This document shows, in pieces, positions 28,879 through 37,951 of a stretch of DNA of 64,000 nt. This DNA comes from Paraburkholderia sp. BL10I2N1 (lineage in GTDB: Bacteria; Pseudomonadota; Gammaproteobacteria; Burkholderiales; Burkholderiaceae). The stretch spans positions 124,001-188,000 of the forward strand of contig NZ_SNWA01000003.1 of assembly GCF_004361815.1 (NCBI RefSeq). Direction: 5' to 3'. Both the position numbers and the translations under genes were made by a program. The stretch's first letter is position 1, and each line of letters opens with the position of its first letter. A model generated the notes under the pieces. That model worked only from the letters and a program-made list of their open reading frames with translations, was not told where the DNA came from and ran no database searches.

Positions 28879-29679
28879 ATGGGTCCTTTTTCACAGACTT
28901 TGGCCGCCCTGAACAGTAGTGTCTCCAAATTGCGGTCCATCCAAGAATTGCCCGGCGACGCGGTGCCAATTCAGAACTCCGTCTGCAATTCTCTTATCGG
29001 CATTCTGAAGGACGCCGCTCCTTTTCAGACGGCCCTGCTCGGCTATACCGGTTCGGCAATCACCGCGCTGAATGGTGCGCTCGCTGACCTTAAAAAAGGT
29101 GCAAGTCCGGGCTCGATAGCCAAAACTGTCTCGGACGTCGCTGCCACCATCAGTACGTACCAACAAAGCGCGACATCACTACTCACCCAATCGAACGCTG
29201 CCGCGGCTCTCATGTCGTCGTCGTTTACGCAGCTAGCCCACGTCGAAGGCTCTATCCAGAGTCAGATGACGACTTTGCAGGCACAGGAAGGCGCGGCACG
29301 GGGCCAATTGGCTGCCGCACAAAAGCGTTACTACTATCTCCTTGCACTGGGGCCATTCGGTCTACCGGGCCTTGCGGCTGCGCTTGGTCTTTATCTCAAA
29401 TGGAAAAGCGATGCTGCCGCGATTCAGAATCGCATCAACTCGCTATCGAGTCAGATCGGCGTGCTGCAGGGTTTGGTCACGGCGTGCAAGACATTGGCCA
29501 CCGCCGAGGCCTCCAGCCTTAGCGACCTGACAAATCTGAAGACCGCGATCGATGACACTGCCGCAGACTTCACCGTGATTATTAACGATCTCAATCAGGA
29601 CCCGTCTCCCTCCGTCGTTGAGCTTCGTTTAACCACTTGTATCGCAATGCTCGGCGTTCTACAGGCCGACGCTTCCTGA
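28879..29679 (+). CDS. alpha-helical pore-forming toxin-like protein, subunit B
   Basis: A 266-residue helical protein without a signal peptide. Long Ala/Gln/Ser-rich helices with coiled-coil character surround a single hydrophobic segment at about 151-173 (YYYLLALGPFGLPGLAAALG). AAGGAAAG precedes the ATG. It lies 86 bases after subunit A and shares its overall design but not its sequence, as expected for a second component of a binary or tripartite toxin. Function is inferred. Confidence 0.5.
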   Translation: MGPFSQTLAALNSSVSKLRSIQELPGDAVPIQNSVCNSLIGILKDAAPFQTALLGYTGSAITALNGALADLKKGASPGSIAKTVSDVAATISTYQQSATSLLTQSNAAAALMSSSFTQLAHVEGSIQSQMTTLQAQEGAARGQLAAAQKRYYYLLALGPFGLPGLAAALGLYLKWKSDAAAIQNRINSLSSQIGVLQGLVTACKTLATAEASSLSDLTNLKTAIDDTAADFTVIINDLNQDPSPSVVELRLTTCIAMLGVLQADAS

Positions 29680-29705
29680 TAGTTCGAAGCTTTCGCGCTG
29701 CTCAA

Positions 29706-29725
29706 TCGGTGGCGGAAGCCACCGA
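29706..29725 (+). terminator. stem-loop after the toxin-like genes
   Basis: TCGGTGGC-GGAA-GCCACCGA is a perfect 8-bp stem with a GNRA-type tetraloop, 26 bases after the subunit B stop. There is no T-run, so termination is only possible; mRNA protection is an alternative. Confidence 0.4.
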
Positions 29726-29896
29726 TGAGTGGCAACCAGCGTGCCATACTGAACGCATCTCAAGACGTGCCACCGGGGCTCGGGGTGAACATACCGTGTT
29801 TACGCCGACCGAAAATTCGGCCACATGTAGGGATCGCGCCGACTGAAAATTGAGCCGGGCAATCAACCTATCCTGCTAGTTTTTCTGGCAGGGTGT

Positions 29897-30873
29897 TTGG
29901 GGATGATCCCGCTGACGATGATTGGCAAGGTGCGGCGGATGTTCCACCGCCAGAACAAGTCGGTACGCGAGATAGCACGTCTCACAAGCCTGTCGCGCAA
30001 CACGATTAGTAAATATCTGAACATGGATGTTCAGGAGGAGCCGAAGTATCAGCGGCGCGCCCAGCCGACCCGGTTGACGCCGTTTCATGAGGCGCTGGTG
30101 CAGGCGCTCAGTGTCGACGCGCGGCGGTCGAAGAAGGAGCGGCGCACCGCCTGGATGCTGTTTCAGGAGATCAAGGCGGGCGGCTACGACGGCTGTTACT
30201 CGCGGGTGACCGATTTCATCCGGGCCTGGCGGCAAGGCGAAGGCAAGGCGGTTTCGAAATCGGCGTTTGTGCCGTTGCGATTCGAGCTGGGCGAGGCATT
30301 CCAGTTTGATCGGTCCGAGGAAGGACTGGTTGTCGGCGGCATTTACCGCAAGCTGCAGGTGTCGCACATGAAGCTATGTGCGTCGCGGGCGTTCTGGCTG
30401 GTTGCCTATCCGAGCCAGGGGCACGAGATGCTGTTCGATGCCCATACGCGCTCGTTCGCAGCCTTCGGCGGGGTGGCCCGCCGGGGCATCTACGACAATA
30501 TGAAAACAGCCGTAGACAAGGTTCACAAAGGCAAGGGCCGCACGGTCAATCCGCGTTTCGCAGTGATGTGCTCGCACTACCTGTTCGATCCGGACTTCTG
30601 CAACGTCGCCAGTGGCTGGGAGTATGGTGTGGTAAAAAATATGTCGCAGTGGTTCTCAACAACCGTCTGCGCATCTGGATTGAGGCGCGTGCGCAACGCT
30701 TCGGCAGTTTCGCCGAACTGAATGCATGGCTGGCGACCCGGTGCCGGTCGTTGTGGGATCAGGTGAAGCACCCGGACTATCGTGACCTGAGCGTCGCCGA
30801 CGTGTTCGAGCAGGAGCGCGCCCATCTGATGCCGATGCCGACACCGTTTGACGGTTACTGTAAGACTCGCTAA
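29897..30873 (+). pseudogene. IS21-family transposase IstA, frameshifted and without istB
   Basis: The N-terminal helix-turn-helix (VREIARLTSLSRNTISKYLN) and DDE core (FQFDRSEEGLVVGG; GGVARRGIYDNMKTAVDKV) of IstA are clear. After GWEYG the frame is broken and part of the catalytic region is replaced. The C-terminal part (LRIWIEARAQRFGSFAELNAWL...DVFEQERAHL) continues in another frame and is truncated. The ATP-binding partner IstB is missing, so the element is inactive. Confidence 0.85.
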
Positions 30874-30882
30874 CAAAGCCTG

Positions 30883-31401
30883 TCATCCGAAAGCAAGCAG
30901 CAGTTGCAGCCCGAGGTCGGCTGCCATGTCGAGCGCGCTGCGGCCATCCGGTGCGCACAGTTCTGCGTTCGCCCCATGCGCAAGCAGCATCTGCAGGACG
31001 TCGAGGCGACCGCTCGCGGCTGCCTGCATCAGGCATGTGATGTCGTCGTCGTTCACATGGTCGATCGGCGCGCCGGCGTCGATCAGCCGCAGGATGGTCG
31101 CGGGGCCGCCGTGCAGGCACGCGAACCAGAGCGCATGGTTGCCGTCGTCATCGAGCGCGTCGGCGCGTGCGCCGAGTGCGAGCAACGCTTCGACGACCGC
31201 GTCCTCGCCATGCTGCGCGGCGCGCATCAACGGGGTTTCGCCGTTCACGCAGCGCGAATGCGGAGCAGGGAAGCCGTGGTACGCCAGCCAGGTGGAAAGT
31301 GCGGCGGGCACGATCGTTTCGAGTTGTGCATCGGGGTTCCGGACAACGCGCGAGGCCAGGCGTTCGCGGACGACGAAAACAGTGTCGGTGTGCATGATCA
31401 T
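30883..31401 (-). CDS. ankyrin-repeat protein
   Basis: About 172 residues with four ankyrin repeats (NGETPLMRAAQHGEDAVVEALLALGA; GNHALWFACLHGGPATILRLIDAGA; DITCLMQAAASGRLDVLQMLLAHGA; GRSALDMAADLG). These are protein-interaction modules. It lies near nifHDK, where ankyrin proteins are often found. The start is uncertain: ATG 31401 is chosen, ATG 31395 or a TTG at 31419 are alternatives, and none has a clear ribosome-binding site. Confidence 0.75.
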   Translation of the reverse strand: MIMHTDTVFVVRERLASRVVRNPDAQLETIVPAALSTWLAYHGFPAPHSRCVNGETPLMRAAQHGEDAVVEALLALGARADALDDDGNHALWFACLHGGPATILRLIDAGAPIDHVNDDDITCLMQAAASGRLDVLQMLLAHGANAELCAPDGRSALDMAADLGLQLLLAFG

Positions 31402-31471
31402 GGTCGCGTTCGGGTGCAAGGGAACATCGGTTGGCGCAGCCGCGCGGGCGGCGGCCGCAGGGACCCGAGCC

Positions 31472-32080
31472 TCAGACGGGCCGGTTCTCGTTGGGGTTGC
31501 GCACCGGCCCCATCAATTCAAGTCCTTCGCTGTAGGTGATCGTGTCGAAGGTCACGTCGAACTTGATGGCCGCGTCCGCTACCGCATCCAGCTTGCCGCC
31601 TGAGTCCTTTTTCTTCAATTCGTTCTTTTCGAGGTACAGCAGTTCGAGCATCTCGTTGTAGACGGTGGACTCGAGAATCGGCAGCACATAGAACATCGCG
31701 CCCTTGTACGGCACCTGATATCGCTTGCTCAGGTCGATGTTGTCGCAAAACAGAAAGTACTTGCCATCCGCCGAGAGCGTGTCGCTGAGCACCTCGGCCA
31801 CGTCCTTCAGATGCTCGAAGCTCAACAGATACCCGGCGAAGAACGGCAAGTGCTTATGGCCGATCGTCGCGCATGCCATCACCTGATCGCAGGTCAGCTC
31901 CGGCGGCCGCGCTTCGTCGGCGAGCTTCGGGGCAAACCGCAGCGCAAGTTCGCCGCGGAAGCCGACCCGGCCGAGCTTGTTCGTCAACCCCTTGAGAACC
32001 GGGTTGAGCAGACGGCCTTCATGTTCGAGACGGGCGAACGCGGTGTCGTCGATCTCCTTGTGCGCGAGCGTTTCGGTCAT
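31472..32080 (-). CDS. conserved-looking hypothetical protein near nifH
   Basis: A 202-residue soluble protein (MTETLAHKEIDDTAFARLEHEG; CDQVMACATIGHKHLPFFAGYL; LSADGKYFLFCDNIDLSKRY). AAGGA lies just upstream of the start. No catalytic motif or known family is recognised. It lies 36 bases after the truncated haemoglobin gene on the same strand, so the two probably form an operon divergent from nifHDK. Codon use matches its nif neighbours. Confidence 0.75.
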   Translation of the reverse strand: MTETLAHKEIDDTAFARLEHEGRLLNPVLKGLTNKLGRVGFRGELALRFAPKLADEARPPELTCDQVMACATIGHKHLPFFAGYLLSFEHLKDVAEVLSDTLSADGKYFLFCDNIDLSKRYQVPYKGAMFYVLPILESTVYNEMLELLYLEKNELKKKDSGGKLDAVADAAIKFDVTFDTITYSEGLELMGPVRNPNENRPV

Positions 32081-32116
32081 CACAGATCCTTGGGTTAAAC
32101 AGCGTTGAAGAGGGAT

Positions 32117-32536
32117 TCACGTCTGCGTATTGCGCATCCGGTCGGCGATTTTGAAAAAGGCCTGCATCAGTTCATCGCGTAGCACCGGATCGACACCCGT
32201 CTCGTCGAACGCGGCGCGCATGCAAGCTAGCCACGCATCCCGTTCGGCGGTGCCGATCGCGAATGCGGCATGACGCGTGCGCAACCGTGGTTGGCCGCGC
32301 TGTGCCGAGTACCGCTTGTCGGCGCCGAGCCATTCGCACAGATACAGCACCAGCAGGGCCTTCGTCGAAGACAGGTCCGGGTGATGCATCGCGCGAATGC
32401 GCTGCGCGTCGGCCCGCGTATCCATGTGCCGATAGAACGCATCGACCAGGCGGATGACGGCGGTCTCGCCGCCTAGACGGTCGAAGTGCGTCTCGCGCGG
32501 CACGGGTCGCGAAGCTTGGGTGGCTGGTGTGTCCAT
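32117..32536 (-). CDS. group II truncated haemoglobin
   Basis: A 139-residue trHbO-type globin. FDRLGGETAVIRLVDAFYRHM contains the B10 tyrosine, PRLRTRHAAFAIG the proximal histidine, and RDAWLACM the G8 tryptophan. Such globins bind oxygen or nitric oxide and may protect nitrogenase or supply oxygen to oxidases. It is transcribed divergently from nifH, and the shared NifA site may control both. Confidence 0.9.
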   Translation of the reverse strand: MDTPATQASRPVPRETHFDRLGGETAVIRLVDAFYRHMDTRADAQRIRAMHHPDLSSTKALLVLYLCEWLGADKRYSAQRGQPRLRTRHAAFAIGTAERDAWLACMRAAFDETGVDPVLRDELMQAFFKIADRMRNTQT

Positions 32537-32585
32537 GGCGCGATCAATGCAATAACCGAACCAGGCCGCAACCCGGCGATTGTCC

Positions 32586-32601
32586 GGCTGCACGCAGGCC
32601 A
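32586..32601 (-). promoter_or_regulatory. possible sigma54 promoter of the haemoglobin operon
   Basis: On the minus strand TGGCCTGCGTGCAGCC has GG-N10-GC spacing, about 65 bases from the NifA site at 32667 and 50 bases before the globin ATG. The -12 half (CAGCC) is weak. Confidence 0.4.
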
Positions 32602-32666
32602 ATGCGACAGAAATCGCACGACAAACGCGCCCGAATGGTTTCATTGGCGACGAAGTTCACGTGGTT

Positions 32667-32682
32667 TGTCGCGAAATCGACA
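32667..32682. promoter_or_regulatory. NifA upstream activator sequence of nifH
   Basis: TGTCGCGAAATCGACA fits TGT-N10-ACA exactly, 83 bases upstream of the nifH -24 box. Being palindromic, it could also serve the divergent globin promoter. Confidence 0.78.
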
Positions 32683-32764
32683 AGACAGAAGAGGAGTCCG
32701 CAAAAGTCCCGAACCAACCGCCGCAGCGCGGCGGGGCGGACGCGACGCAGTACCGCTGGTGACG

Positions 32765-32780
32765 TGGCACAGAAGCTGCG
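32765..32780 (+). promoter_or_regulatory. sigma54 promoter of nifHDK
   Basis: TGGCACAGAAGCTGCG has the consensus -24 box TGGCAC and GC at -12 with N10 spacing. It leaves a leader of about 125 bases before nifH. Confidence 0.8.
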
Positions 32781-32858
32781 TTTGGAGTCCAGCGCGGACA
32801 CAGGTCCGGCCGATGCGTGACTCGATATAAGAAGACCCATACAGGCACGACAGGCTGA

Positions 32859-33797
<939 letters not shown>

Positions 33798-33814
33798 GCG
33801 AGCGCCGCTGCGCG

Positions 33815-33851
33815 CGGCCCGGTGTTCTTCTTCACTCGATGAACCGGGCCG
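33815..33851 (+). promoter_or_regulatory. stem-loop between nifH and nifD
   Basis: CGGCCCGGT pairs with ACCGGGCCG (9 bp, extendable to 12 with one mismatch), 17 bases after the nifH stop. Similar hairpins between nifH and nifD in other diazotrophs stabilise the nifH message and raise its level relative to nifDK. No T-run follows. Confidence 0.6.
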
Positions 33852-33900
33852 TGCCGGCTACCCGCTGCCAGGCTTGATACTCACCCTATGGAGCATTCCC

Positions 33901-35364
33901 ATGAGCGTCACTGTTGAAGAGCGCAAGGCCGCGAACAAGGCCCTGATCGATGAAGTGCTGAAGGCCTATCCGGAGAAGATGGCCAAACGGCGCGCCAAGC
34001 ATTTGGGCACCTTCGAGGACGGCAAGCCCGACTGTGGCGTGAAATCAAACATCAAGTCATTGCCGGGCGTGATGACGATTCGCGGTTGCGCGTACGCCGG
34101 CTCGAAGGGCGTCGTCTGGGGGCCCATCAAGGACATGATCCACATCAGTCATGGTCCGGTCGGTTGCGGCCAGTACTCGTGGGCCGCGCGTCGCAACTAC
34201 TACATCGGCACTACCGGTATCGACACCTTCGTGACGATGCAGTTCACGTCGGACTTCCAGGAAAAGGACATCGTCTTCGGCGGCGACAAGAAGCTCGACA
34301 AGATCATCGACGAGATTCAGGAACTGTTTCCGCTGAACAAGGGCATCTCGATCCAGAGTGAATGCCCGATCGGCCTGATCGGCGACGACATCGAGGCCGT
34401 CTCGAAGACGAAGAGTGCGCAGTATGAAGGGCACACCATTTTGCCGGTGCGCTGCGAAGGTTTTCGCGGCGTCAGCCAGTCGCTGGGCCACCATCTGGCT
34501 AACGATGCGATTCGAGACTGGATATTCGATAAGGCCGATCCGGACAAGCGGCCCGAATTTGTTTCGACGCCTTATGATGTTGCGATCATCGGCGATTACA
34601 ACATCGCCGGCGATGCCTGGTCGAGCCGGATTCTGCTCGAAGAGATCGGGCTGCGCGTGATCGCGCAATGGTCGGGCGACGGCTCGATCGCCGAGCTCGA
34701 GAATACGCCCAAGGCCAAGCTCAATTTGCTGCATTGCTACCGCTCGATGAACTATATCAGCCGGCACATGGAAGAGAAGTACTGCATTCCGTGGGCGGAA
34801 TACAACTTCTTCGGCCCGTCGATGATCGAGAAGAGCCTGCGCGAGATCGCCAGCCACTTCGACGACACCATCAAAGCCAACGCGGAGAGGGTGATCGCCA
34901 AGTATCGTCCCCTGGTCGATGCGGTGAACGCGAAGTTCAGAGCGCGCCTGCAGGATAAGACTGTGATGCTGTTCGTTGGGGGCCTGCGTCCGCGCCACGT
35001 GATCGGCGCCTACGAAGACCTCGGCATGAACGTGGTCGGCACCGGCTACGAATTCGGCCACAACGACGACTATCAGCGCACCACGCACTACGTGAAGGAC
35101 GGCACACTGATTTACGACGACGTGACCGGCTACGAGTTTGAGAGGTTCGTCGAACAGGTCCAGCCCGATCTGGTCGGCTCCGGCATCAAGGAAAAGTACG
35201 TGTTCCAGAAAATGGGCGTGCCGTTTCGCCAGATGCACAGCTGGGACTATTCCGGTCCATATCACGGCTACGACGGCTACGCCATTTTCGCGCGCGACAT
35301 GGACATGGCCATTTCCAGCCCGGTGTGGGGGCTCGCCAAGGCGCCCTGGAAGAAAAACCCCTAA
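33901..35364 (+). CDS. nifD: nitrogenase MoFe protein alpha chain NifD
   Basis: A 487-residue alpha subunit. P-cluster cysteines lie in [22 protein letters not shown] and [12 protein letters not shown]. The FeMo-co cysteine is in [10 protein letters not shown] and the cofactor histidine in [17 protein letters not shown]. The ATG at 33901 (MSVTVEER) follows GGAG by 7 bases; a frame opening at 33874 is a poorer start. Normal length, no defects. Confidence 0.99.
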   Translation: MSVTVEERKAANKALIDEVLKAYPEKMAKRRAKHLGTFEDGKPDCGVKSNIKSLPGVMTIRGCAYAGSKGVVWGPIKDMIHISHGPVGCGQYSWAARRNYYIGTTGIDTFVTMQFTSDFQEKDIVFGGDKKLDKIIDEIQELFPLNKGISIQSECPIGLIGDDIEAVSKTKSAQYEGHTILPVRCEGFRGVSQSLGHHLANDAIRDWIFDKADPDKRPEFVSTPYDVAIIGDYNIAGDAWSSRILLEEIGLRVIAQWSGDGSIAELENTPKAKLNLLHCYRSMNYISRHMEEKYCIPWAEYNFFGPSMIEKSLREIASHFDDTIKANAERVIAKYRPLVDAVNAKFRARLQDKTVMLFVGGLRPRHVIGAYEDLGMNVVGTGYEFGHNDDYQRTTHYVKDGTLIYDDVTGYEFERFVEQVQPDLVGSGIKEKYVFQKMGVPFRQMHSWDYSGPYHGYDGYAIFARDMDMAISSPVWGLAKAPWKKNP

Positions 35365-35426
35365 GCGCCGGCCACCGGACTGATCACCGGACGGCAGGCC
35401 ATTGAATTGAATATCAGGAGCATCCC

Positions 35427-36986
35427 GTGCCCCAATCCGCAGACCAGATTCTCGACCAGGAACTCCTGTTCCGTGAGCCCGAGTATCAGAAAATTTTCCG
35501 CGCGAAAAAGGAAAACTTCGAGTTCAACCATTCAGACGAGCAGGTCAAGCAGATCGTCGAGTGGACCAAGAGCGAAGACTACCGGCAAAAGAACTTTGCA
35601 CGCGACTCGCTCACCATCAACCCGGCCAAGGCCTGCCAGCCGCTCGGCGCAGTGTACGTGGCCAACGGCTTTCACAAGACGCTCAGTTTTGTGCATGGCT
35701 CGCAGGGCTGTGTAGCGTTTTACCGCTCGCACTTCTCGCGTCACTTCAAGGAGCCGACCTCGTGCGTCAGCTCGTCGATGACCGAGGACGCGGCGGTGTT
35801 CGGCGGCATGAACAACATGATCGACGGCCTCGCAAATGCGTACAACCTGTACAAGCCCGACATGATCGCGGTCTCCACGACCTGCATGGCGGAGGTGATC
35901 GGCGATGACCTCGACGCGCTCATCAAGAGCAGCAAGCAGAAGGGCAGCGTGCCGGAAGACTACGACGTGCCGTTCGCGCATACGCCGGCCTTCGTCGGCA
36001 GCCACGTGACCGGCTACGACAACGCGCTCCTCGGCATCCTCAAACACTTCTGGGACGGCAAGGCCGGCACAGCGACGCCGCTTGAGCGCGTGCCCGACGA
36101 CAGCGTCAACTTCATCGGCGGCTTCGACGGCTACGTGGTCGGCAACATGAAGGAAATTCGCCGCATCTTCGATCTGTTCGGCGTGACGGTGAACATCATC
36201 TGCGACCCTTCCGAAACGTGGAATACGCCGACCGACGGCGAGTTCCGAATGTACGAAGGCGGCACGACCAAGGAGGAGGTCGAGCGCGCGTTGAACGCGA
36301 AGGCGACCTTCGTGTTCCAGGAATACTGCTGCGAGAAGACCAGCAAGTTCATTGGCGAGCATGGCCAGGAAGTGGTGGTGCTGAACTCGCCGGTTGGCGT
36401 CGCGGGCACCGATCAGTTCCTGATGGAAATCTCGCGCGTGACCGGCAAGCCGATTCCGGCGCAACTGGAGAAGGAGCGAGGCCAGCTTGTCGATGCGATG
36501 GCCGACAGCCAGGCTCACCTGCACGGCAAGCGCTTTGCGCTCTACGGCGACCCGGATCAGATGCTGGGCTACACGCAGTTCCTGCTGGAACTCGGCGCCG
36601 AGCCGGCTCACGTGCTGGCGACCAACGGCAACGAAACCTGGGCTGCGAAGGTGCAGGCGCTGTTCGACGCGTCGCCCTACGGCGCCGGCTGCAAGGTGTA
36701 TCCGAAACGCGATCTGTGGCACATGCGCTCACTGCTGTTTACCGAGCCGGTGGATTTCCTGATCGGCAACACCTACGGCAAATATCTCGAGCGCGATACC
36801 AAAACGCCGCTGATACGCATGGTGTTCCCGATCTTCGATCGCCACCATTACCATCGCTTCCCGACCTGGGGCTATGAAGGTGCGTTGCGGGTGCTGGTCA
36901 CGCTGCTGGACGAGTTCTTCGAAGCGCTCGACGCCAACACGATCGACGTGGCGAAGACCGACTACAGCTACGACATCATTCGCTGA
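35427..36986 (+). CDS. nifK: nitrogenase MoFe protein beta chain NifK
   Basis: A 519-residue beta subunit starting at GTG with AGGAG 6 bases upstream. P-cluster cysteines lie in [23 protein letters not shown] and [12 protein letters not shown]. With NifD it forms the alpha2beta2 tetramer that reduces dinitrogen. It lies 62 bases after nifD in the nifHDK operon. Confidence 0.99.
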   Translation: MPQSADQILDQELLFREPEYQKIFRAKKENFEFNHSDEQVKQIVEWTKSEDYRQKNFARDSLTINPAKACQPLGAVYVANGFHKTLSFVHGSQGCVAFYRSHFSRHFKEPTSCVSSSMTEDAAVFGGMNNMIDGLANAYNLYKPDMIAVSTTCMAEVIGDDLDALIKSSKQKGSVPEDYDVPFAHTPAFVGSHVTGYDNALLGILKHFWDGKAGTATPLERVPDDSVNFIGGFDGYVVGNMKEIRRIFDLFGVTVNIICDPSETWNTPTDGEFRMYEGGTTKEEVERALNAKATFVFQEYCCEKTSKFIGEHGQEVVVLNSPVGVAGTDQFLMEISRVTGKPIPAQLEKERGQLVDAMADSQAHLHGKRFALYGDPDQMLGYTQFLLELGAEPAHVLATNGNETWAAKVQALFDASPYGAGCKVYPKRDLWHMRSLLFTEPVDFLIGNTYGKYLERDTKTPLIRMVFPIFDRHHYHRFPTWGYEGALRVLVTLLDEFFEALDANTIDVAKTDYSYDIIR

Positions 36987-37002
36987 CGAGGAGAGCCCGG
37001 CC

Positions 37003-37353
37003 ATGGCAGACACAGCAGATGCATCGGGCGCGGCAGATGCAGTTCTGGTCAAGATGACGCAGGACGGCCGTAACGTCGAGGTCATCAGCGGCTGGGTTTG
37101 CCTGGCCGGTGTGGGCGAGGCCGACCCACCTCGTCCCGCTGCTCGAACACCCGAACCGGCAGATGATCGCCCACGTGCTGCCCGGGGCCCCGCGCATGTG
37201 GCCGGCCGGTTGCCATTGACGCACGAGGAGATTGCGATTGCACGGGGTGCGATGTCGGCGGCTCGGTGGCAGTTCGACGCGAGCCCGGCGGGTATCGCGC
37301 CGCGGTTACCTCGCGCGGTGTGGGCGAAGATTGCGGCGGAGGATGTCGAGTAG
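37003..37353 (+). CDS. small nif-cluster hypothetical protein
   Basis: A 116-residue protein 16 bases after nifK, with GAGGAGAG before the ATG. The N-terminus (VLVKMTQDGRNVEVISGWVCL) looks like a folded strand-rich unit. A Pro/Arg/Ala-rich linker follows, then a helical C-terminus (LPRAVWAKIAAEDVE). I recognise no characterised family. The middle part has low-complexity shadow-like composition, so a past frameshift within the linker is possible. Confidence 0.6.
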   Translation: MADTADASGAADAVLVKMTQDGRNVEVISGWVCLAGVGEADPPRPAARTPEPADDRPRAARGPAHVAGRLPLTHEEIAIARGAMSAARWQFDASPAGIAPRLPRAVWAKIAAEDVE

Positions 37354-37431
37354 CGGGGCACCGCTGAAAACGAAATTGCTGCGCTGTGTGTAGCTAGCCT
37401 GCGTGACGAACCTCAGCGAGGGAGCGGGGCA

Positions 37432-37782
37432 TGATCTATGTAGTCGCGCAGTCTGACTCCGTGCCGCTGCGTGCCTGATTCCCCTACGACGACTTTGAGC
37501 GCGAGGTGGCGGCGTCCGACCCGTTGAGCCTCGCGGAGATCAATGACGAGGTAACGCCGCGCGAACTGCTCGCGCTGGTCGACGACGTTTCCGATGCGAA
37601 CGGACGGGCAGAGTACCTGTCGATCTGTGCGGTGGGACTACGCGAAAGCTCCACGGATGCGCCACGCGCTGACTGCTTACCTGGCGGTTCGCGAACCCTT
37701 GGGGCCGGATGCGTTTCTGGAGGCGCGCGCGAATGCGATCGCACGGTTCCTGCTCCATACGGAACGGCAAGTCAGGCAGTGA
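37432..37782 (+). pseudogene. degraded hypothetical gene between nifK and nifE
   Basis: Opens MIYVVAQSDSVPLRA then a TGA, continues FPYDDFEREVAASDPLSLAEI...VDDVSDANGRAEYLS, then shifts frame to RHALTAYLAVREPLGPDAFLEARANAIARFLL and a stop. The pieces read as one original gene of about 115 codons, now broken twice. Function unknown; this is where small accessory genes often stand. Confidence 0.6.
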
Positions 37783-37816
37783 ACGTGTGTTGTGGTTCTC
37801 TGTGTCGCGAACCGTC

Positions 37817-37832
37817 TGTCGCAAACCGTTCA
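37817..37832. promoter_or_regulatory. imperfect NifA site of nifE
   Basis: TGTCGCAAACCGTTCA differs from TGT-N10-ACA in one base of the right half-site; another TGTCGC half-site lies 14 bases upstream (37803). It is 71 bases before the -24 box. Confidence 0.4.
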
Positions 37833-37902
37833 AACCCGCCATTGCGATGCGCGCGAGCGCCTGCTTCAGCGCGAATTGGCACGTTTTCAAGGCGTTTCCC
37901 GG

Positions 37903-37918
37903 TGGTATGGAACTTGCC
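37903..37918 (+). promoter_or_regulatory. sigma54 promoter of nifENX
   Basis: TGGTATGGAACTTGCC has GG-N10-GC spacing and the TTGC -12 box, 34 bases before the nifE ATG. Confidence 0.6.
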
Positions 37919-37951
37919 ACTAGAGAAACGTCCATCCATCAGGAGCACGTC

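Noticed and set aside
29706..29725. Firm rho-independent terminator after the toxin-like genes
   Set aside because: Stem is perfect but no T-run follows, so it is listed only with low confidence.
34057..36722. About 400-codon antisense frames opposite nifD and nifK
   Set aside because: Typical mirror frames of GC-rich coding sequence.
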